Position numbers and translations under genes: made by a program. The notes below the pieces were generated by a model, which ran no database searches, was not told the DNA's origin, and worked only from the letters and a program-made list of their open reading frames with translations. Positions 43,230 through 47,456 of a DNA stretch of 47,456 nucleotides are shown here, piece by piece (within the stretch, counting starts at the first letter, position 1; every line of letters starts with the position of its first letter). The stretch is from Pseudomonas sp. PIC25 (GTDB lineage: Bacteria > Pseudomonadota > Gammaproteobacteria > Pseudomonadales > Pseudomonadaceae). The stretch lies in NCBI RefSeq assembly GCF_002286785.1, contig NZ_MUJY01000078.1, positions 1 to 47,456 of the forward strand. Reading direction: 5' to 3'.

Positions 43230-43777
43230 AGCGGGGCGATCCGGACAAGGGTGGTGACCACGCGTCGGCAGCGGTCATCGGTGCATTGGCTGCCAGTGCC
43301 GCCGTCGTAGAGGTTCCGTCCGCAGGTGGTGCCGGCTACCGGAGCGCTCAGCGGCGCCATCCCCTGCCAGGCCACCGTGATCAGGTACTGGCCGCTACCG
43401 AGCGATTCCACGCAACCGCGCCCGCCGATCATCGCGCCGACCCGGCTGGTCCCGCTGCTCTCCGCGGCCCCCTGCAAGGCTTCGCACCACTCCTTGGCAT
43501 CGCGTTGATGCTGGGTGGCCGTGGCGGTGGGACAGGTCATGCCCGCACCGAGGGGGTTGGCGCTGCCGGTTACATAGCTGGCCGCCGCGTTGCGATTGGC
43601 GGCGAGCCGGTTGGCCATGTCGTCGAGCAGGAGCAACGCCTGCGAACGCTGGTAGGCTTCCATCTCGGATTGCTGCAGGCGGGTCTGCAACCCCATCACC
43701 CCGAGCAGGCCGATGGCCAGGATCACCATGGTGACCAGCACCTCGACGAGGCTGACGCCCGTTTGCCGACCGTTCAT
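43226..43777 (-). CDS. pilV: Type IV pilus modification/minor pilin PilV
   Basis: A 183-residue prepilin. Short leader MNGRQTG then VSLVEVLVTMVILAIGLLGV with Glu at +5, and the family segment MGLQTRLQQSEMEAYQRSQA followed by LLLLDDMANRLAANR. Start at the ATG at 43777, 5 bp after the pilE stop; an overlapping GTG at 43789 is an alternative. Belongs to the pilus priming complex. The ribosome binding site (AAGTGGTGA) is weak, consistent with coupling to pilE. Confidence 0.92.
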   Translation of the reverse strand: MNGRQTGVSLVEVLVTMVILAIGLLGVMGLQTRLQQSEMEAYQRSQALLLLDDMANRLAANRNAAASYVTGSANPLGAGMTCPTATATQHQRDAKEWCEALQGAAESSGTSRVGAMIGGRGCVESLGSGQYLITVAWQGMAPLSAPVAGTTCGRNLYDGGTGSQCTDDRCRRVVTTLVRIAPL

Positions 43778-43782
43778 GGGCG

Positions 43783-44175
43783 TCACCACTTATCCGCGGG
43801 CGTCTTCACCCCTTCGCTGTTCAGGGTGAGATTGCCGTCGCTGGCCTGGCTGCCGATGGCAGTGAAGGTGATGGTGAACGAGGGCACCGTGCCGGTGCCG
43901 ACGGAAATCGCATACTCGTAATTACGACTGACTTCGGACGGCAGGCGATAACCGCTGGCCTCGAGCGCAGTCTTGTCGGCATAGGCCCGGTTGGCGAGAA
44001 GGAACTGCTTCTCCCGATTGGCAATGTCCATCATCTGCGCCTGGGCCGCGACCCGGTTACCGCGAATGACATATTGCCGATAGCTGGGCCAGGCGATGGA
44101 AGCCAGAATACCGATGATGGCGACCACCACCATCAGTTCGATGAGGGTAAAACCGCGCGTCCGTTGATACGCCAC
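43783..44175 (-). CDS. pilE: Minor pilin PilE
   Basis: A 130-residue prepilin. [24 protein letters not shown] with Glu at +5 and the PilE segment [20 protein letters not shown], then [20 protein letters not shown] choose the GTG at 44175 (VAYQRTRG), giving an 8-residue leader and having GGAGAAAGAG just upstream. An in-frame ATG at 44250 would make an implausible 33-residue leader. It is the first gene of the operon pilE-pilV-pilW-pilX-pilY1-fimT, so the promoter must lie in 44176-44350; I could not identify a convincing one. Confidence 0.92.
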   Translation of the reverse strand: MAYQRTRGFTLIELMVVVAIIGILASIAWPSYRQYVIRGNRVAAQAQMMDIANREKQFLLANRAYADKTALEASGYRLPSEVSRNYEYAISVGTGTVPSFTITFTAIGSQASDGNLTLNSEGVKTPADKW

Positions 44176-44355
44176 ACTCTTTCTCCATGGGAGGCTGATT
44201 GCGCCGTTGTCACCGTCCACGCTGGTCAGGCCCGCCGACAGGTCGGGCATACCATCACTGGTATAGGCAATATCAAAATGCCATTAAAACTAAGATTTAG
44301 CTAGTCAGACTGTAGGACAATCTTTTCGCGTCATTTAGTCGCAGCATAGTTCCAA

Positions 44356-44384
44356 TTGCAGCGACCCAAGCAGTTCCCGATAAT
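44356..44384 (+). promoter_or_regulatory. Promoter of the rnf/rsx operon
   Basis: TTGCAG (44356-44361), exactly 17 nt, GATAAT (44379-44384), 47 nt before the rnfA ATG. This is the best sigma70-type match in the 256-bp gap between divergent pilE and rnfA. Confidence 0.6.
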
Positions 44385-44431
44385 AGGCGCCCCTTTTTTC
44401 AGGCCTTTCCAGCCGCGACGGTGCTCCACGC

Positions 44432-45016
44432 ATGACCGAACTCGCCCTGATCATGGTTAGCGCCATATTGGTCAACAACTTCGTGCTGGTTCAGTTCCTT
44501 GGACTCTGCCCGTTCATGGGCGTTTCGAAGAAAATCGAGACGGCCATCGGCCTGTCGCTGGCGACCACCTTCGTACTGACGCTGGCGGCCATGTGCAGCT
44601 ACCTGGTACAGCAGTACGTGCTCAAGCCGCTGGACCTGGAGTTCCTGCGTACCATCAGCTTCATCCTGGTCATCGCCGTAGTCGTTCAGTTCACCGAGAT
44701 GGTGGTGAACAAGACCAGTCCCTTGCTCTACCGCGTGCTCGGCATCTTCCTGCCGCTGATCACCACCAACTGCATCGTGCTCGGCGTCGCGCTGCTGAAC
44801 GCCAACAAGGCCGAATTCACCTTCATCACCGCCACCGCCAACGGTTTCGCCGCCGGCCTGGGCTTTTCCCTGGTACTGGTGCTGTTCGCCGCCATGCGCG
44901 AGCGCATCGCCATCGCCGATGTGCCCAAGTCGTTCCAGGGCGCGGCCATCGGCATGGTCACCGCCGGCCTGATGTCGCTGGCCTTCATGGGCTTCACGGG
45001 GTTGATCAAGCTATGA
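44432..45016 (+). CDS. rsxA: Electron transport complex subunit RsxA/RnfA
   Basis: A 194-residue protein with six membrane helices, normal length. Family segments: [20 protein letters not shown] near the start and [20 protein letters not shown] in the middle. In Rnf, subunits A and E form the membrane pair that carries an intramembrane FeS cluster and links electron flow from ferredoxin or NADH to ion movement. In enterobacteria the same complex (Rsx) resets SoxR. First gene of the operon; its stop overlaps the rsxB start (ATGA). Confidence 0.96.
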   Translation: MTELALIMVSAILVNNFVLVQFLGLCPFMGVSKKIETAIGLSLATTFVLTLAAMCSYLVQQYVLKPLDLEFLRTISFILVIAVVVQFTEMVVNKTSPLLYRVLGIFLPLITTNCIVLGVALLNANKAEFTFITATANGFAAGLGFSLVLVLFAAMRERIAIADVPKSFQGAAIGMVTAGLMSLAFMGFTGLIKL

Positions 45017-45585
45017 GCCTGGTCGTCGTCGCCATCCTCGCCCTGCTCGCACTGTGCCTGGTGTGCGGGGCGATCCTCGGGTTCGCCGCGGTGCGCTTCC
45101 GCGTCGAGGGCGACCCCATCGCCGAACAGATCAACGCCTTGCTGCCGCAGACCCAGTGCGGCCAGTGCGGCTATCCGGGTTGCAAGCCCTACGCCGAGGC
45201 CATCGCCAACGGCGACAAGATCAACAAGTGCCCACCGGGCGGCGAGGCCACCATCCAGGCCCTGGCCGACCTGCTCGATGTCGAGCCGGAACCGCTGGAC
45301 GCGGCCGAAGAAGTCCCGCCGCGCGTGGCCTACATCCGCGAAGCCGAGTGTATCGGCTGCACCAAGTGCATTCAGGCCTGCCCGGTGGACGCCATCGTCG
45401 GCGCGGCACGGCAGATGCACACGGTGATCGTCTCCGAGTGCACCGGCTGCGACCTCTGCGTGGAGCCCTGCCCGGTGGATTGCATCGACATGATCGAGGT
45501 GGGCAGTAACGTGCAAAGCTGGAAATGGGACCTGCCGCTGGCCCCGGGACAACTGATCGCCAGCGACCGGGAGCAGGCCGCATGA
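45013..45585 (+). CDS. rsxB: Electron transport complex subunit RsxB/RnfB (iron-sulfur protein)
   Basis: A 190-residue protein. One N-terminal membrane helix (1-27), then a 4Fe-4S domain with C49, C52, C57 and C73 ([10 protein letters not shown]). Two ferredoxin-type clusters follow: [12 protein letters not shown] (C113, 116, 119, 123) and [12 protein letters not shown] (C143, 146, 149, 153), so all twelve ligands are present. It is the entry point or hub for electrons in Rnf. ATGA overlaps join it to rsxA and rsxC. Confidence 0.96.
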   Translation: MSLVVVAILALLALCLVCGAILGFAAVRFRVEGDPIAEQINALLPQTQCGQCGYPGCKPYAEAIANGDKINKCPPGGEATIQALADLLDVEPEPLDAAEEVPPRVAYIREAECIGCTKCIQACPVDAIVGAARQMHTVIVSECTGCDLCVEPCPVDCIDMIEVGSNVQSWKWDLPLAPGQLIASDREQAA

Positions 45586-47456
45586 CGTCGTTGAAAGTCT
45601 GGGATATCCACGGCGGCATCCATCCGGCGGAACGCAAGACCCTCTCCAACCGCACGCCGATCCAGCCGGCTCCTTTGCCCAAGCGCCTGATCCTGCCGCT
45701 CGGCCAGCACATCGGCAGCCCCGCCGAACCCTGCGTCGCGCTGGGCGAGCGAGTCCTCAAGGGCCAGAAGATCGCCGAGGCGAGCAGCTTCGTCAGCGCC
45801 CCGATGCATGCCCCGACCTCCGGGGTGGTCAGCTTCATCGGTCCGCAGCCCTACCCGCACGTATCCGGCATGCCCGCCGCCGCCATTGTCATCGACAGCG
45901 ACGGCCTCGACGAATGGGTCGAGTTGGCCCCCTGCGCCGACTACCGCAGCCTGGAACCCTCGGCCCTGCTCGAGCGCATCCGCCAGGCGGGCATCGCCGG
46001 CCTCGGCGGCGCCGGCTTCCCCACCGCGGTGAAACTGACGGCGCGGCCACAGCAGAAAATCCACACGCTGATCATCAACGGCACCGAGTGCGAACCCTAC
46101 ATCACCGCCGATGACCTGCTGATGCGCGAGAAGGCTGCCGAACTGATCGCCGGCATCGAGATTCTCGCCCACCTGATCCAGCCCGCCGAGGTGCTGATCG
46201 GCATCGAAGACAACAAGCCGGAGGCCATCGCGGCGGTGCGTGCAGCCATCGGCGAGCGGCCGTTCAGCGTGCGGGTGTTCCCGACCAAGTACCCGTCCGG
46301 CGGCGAGAAGCAACTGATCCAGATCCTCACCGGCAAGGAAGTTCCCTCAGGCGGCCTGCCGGCGGACATCGGCATGCTCTGCCAGAACGTCGGCACCTGC
46401 GTCGCCATCCATGACGCCGTCCTGCTCGGCCGACCACTGATTTCGCGGATTACCACGCTGACCGGCGAGGCTCTGGCGCGGCCGATGAACGTGGAAGCGC
46501 TGATCGGCACACCGGTGGGCGAGCTGCTGGCGTTCGCCGGTCTCGATTCGTCGAAGCTCAACCGCCTGATCATGGGTGGGCCGATGATGGGCTTCACTCT
46601 GCCATCCATGGACGTACCGCTGGTGAAGACCAGCAACTGTCTGCTCGCCAGCACGGCTACCGAACTGCCGCCGCCGCCTCCGGCGCTGCCGTGCATCCGC
46701 TGCGGCGAATGCGCCGAAGCCTGCCCAGCCAGCCTGTTGCCCCAGCAATTGCACTTCTTTGCCCTAGGTCAGGATCACGAGCAGCTCAAGGCCTACAACC
46801 TGTTCGACTGCATCGAGTGCGGCGCCTGTGCCTACGTGTGCCCATCGAACATCCCGCTGGTGCAGTACTACCGCGCCGCCAAGGGCGAGATTCGCGAGCT
46901 GGAGCAGAAGCAGCAGAAGGCCGAACACTCCAAGCAGCGCTTCGAGCTGCGCCAGGAGCGCTTGCGCCGCGCCGAAGAACAGAAGGAAGCCGAGCGCAAG
47001 GCGCGCGCCGAAAAAGCCGCACGGGCCAAAGCCCTGCAGGCGGAAAGCGCCTCGGTGCCCAGCCAGGAAGCCCCGGCCACGGGCGTCCCGGCGCAGAAAG
47101 CCGGCGGGCTCAGCGACGAACAGAAGAAACTGAAGATCGAGGCCAGCATGGCCCAGGTCGCCCTGAAAAAGGCCGAAAAACAACTGGCCACCCACGACAC
47201 GCCGGAGCTGCAAGCCCAAGTCGCCGAACTGCGCGCCGCCGCCGAAGCGGCGCAGAAGGCCCTGGATGCCGCCCTCGCCGCCGCACCACCACCCAGCACA
47301 GCGGCTTCGCCCGCCAAGTCGGCCGACGATGCCGCATTGAAGAAGGCCAAGATCGATGCCGCCATGCTCAAGGCGCAGATCCGCAAGGCCGAAAAGATCG
47401 AAGCACCTAGCGCCGAGCAGCAGGCCGAGCTGGAGCAGTTGCGCAGCCAACTCGCC
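45582..47456 (+). CDS. rsxC: Electron transport complex subunit RsxC/RnfC (3' end outside the window)
   Basis: 625 codons are read without a stop before the window ends, so the C-terminus is missing. An N-terminal barrel ([20 protein letters not shown]) is followed by the NADH/FMN Rossmann region ([45 protein letters not shown]) and two ferredoxin-type clusters, [12 protein letters not shown] (from C371) and [12 protein letters not shown] (from C410). A long Lys/Ala/Glu-rich coiled-coil extension then begins at about 440, with repeated units ([20 protein letters not shown] and [20 protein letters not shown]). This tail occurs in many gammaproteobacterial RsxC proteins. The start overlaps the rsxB stop (ATGA). 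Confidence 0.96.
   Translation, partial: MTSLKVWDIHGGIHPAERKTLSNRTPIQPAPLPKRLILPLGQHIGSPAEPCVALGERVLKGQKIAEASSFVSAPMHAPTSGVVSFIGPQPYPHVSGMPAAAIVIDSDGLDEWVELAPCADYRSLEPSALLERIRQAGIAGLGGAGFPTAVKLTARPQQKIHTLIINGTECEPYITADDLLMREKAAELIAGIEILAHLIQPAEVLIGIEDNKPEAIAAVRAAIGERPFSVRVFPTKYPSGGEKQLIQILTGKEVPSGGLPADIGMLCQNVGTCVAIHDAVLLGRPLISRITTLTGEALARPMNVEALIGTPVGELLAFAGLDSSKLNRLIMGGPMMGFTLPSMDVPLVKTSNCLLASTATELPPPPPALPCIRCGECAEACPASLLPQQLHFFALGQDHEQLKAYNLFDCIECGACAYVCPSNIPLVQYYRAAKGEIRELEQKQQKAEHSKQRFELRQERLRRAEEQKEAERKARAEKAARAKALQAESASVPSQEAPATGVPAQKAGGLSDEQKKLKIEASMAQVALKKAEKQLATHDTPELQAQVAELRAAAEAAQKALDAALAAAPPPSTAASPAKSADDAALKKAKIDAAMLKAQIRKAEKIEAPSAEQQAELEQLRSQLA

Noticed and set aside
44260-44300. 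Sigma54-type promoter for pilE (TGGCAT...TTGCC on the minus strand)
   Set aside because: The GG and GC elements are 12 bp apart where sigma54 needs 10, so the match is not credible although pilin genes are often sigma54-dependent.

Overview
The window looks like chromosomal DNA of a GC-rich Pseudomonas from the P. aeruginosa side of the genus (P. aeruginosa, P. nitroreducens, P. citronellolis and P. resinovorans-like species). The basis is gene content and order: quiP, a dinG/OmpA-lipoprotein block, and the run pheC-dcd-apbC-metG-rnf. It is not P. aeruginosa itself. From memory, that species carries rhlABRI between pheC and dcd; here the gap holds only one small proline-rich gene. I make no species call.

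Region 1 (1-2.9 kb) is accessory. It opens with the leader-end repeat of a type I-E CRISPR array that runs off the left edge, followed by an AT-rich leader with an IHF-like site. A Bro-N domain protein of phage ancestry and a HipB/HipA toxin-antitoxin pair with a clear operator come next. Tandem-hairpin REP elements flank the hip operon.

Region 2 (2.9-19.2 kb) is a core-like mixture: a serine beta-lactamase/esterase-family protein, a secreted GH-A-type glycoside hydrolase-like protein, DinG helicase, a CopD-like membrane protein, a collagen-like secreted protein overlapping a DUF1145 membrane gene, two paralogous OmpA lipoproteins, a DUF6231 protein, YchJ, a secreted protein of unknown function, a LEA/WHy lipoprotein, a His-rich SEC-C mini-protein, a DUF2489 protein and the AHL acylase QuiP.

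Region 3 (19.4-27.9 kb) holds the four-gene ligase-associated DNA repair operon (MBL exonuclease, ATP-dependent ligase, Lhr-like helicase, PdeM phosphoesterase), joined by ATGA overlaps. A small hypothetical gene and an erythromycin esterase/phosphoribosyltransferase pair follow.

Region 4 (27.9-36.1 kb) holds a fatty acid hydroxylase-family membrane enzyme, pheC, the small Pro-rich gene, dcd, an SDR with a C-terminal membrane anchor, apbC and metG.

Region 5 (36.2-44.2 kb) pairs two units that converge with only 5 bp between their stop codons. One is a compact operon of a YgiB/DUF1190-like small protein, a glutathionylspermidine-synthase-like ATP-grasp ligase and a DUF350 membrane protein. 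The other is a complete minor-pilin operon (pilE, pilV, pilW, pilX, pilY1, fimT) on the minus strand.

Region 6 (44.4 kb to the end) is the start of the Rnf/Rsx electron-transport operon (A, B and a truncated C) with a good sigma70-type promoter. No tRNA or rRNA genes, insertion sequences or transposases were recognised. Gaps between genes mostly hold REP-like hairpin repeats.
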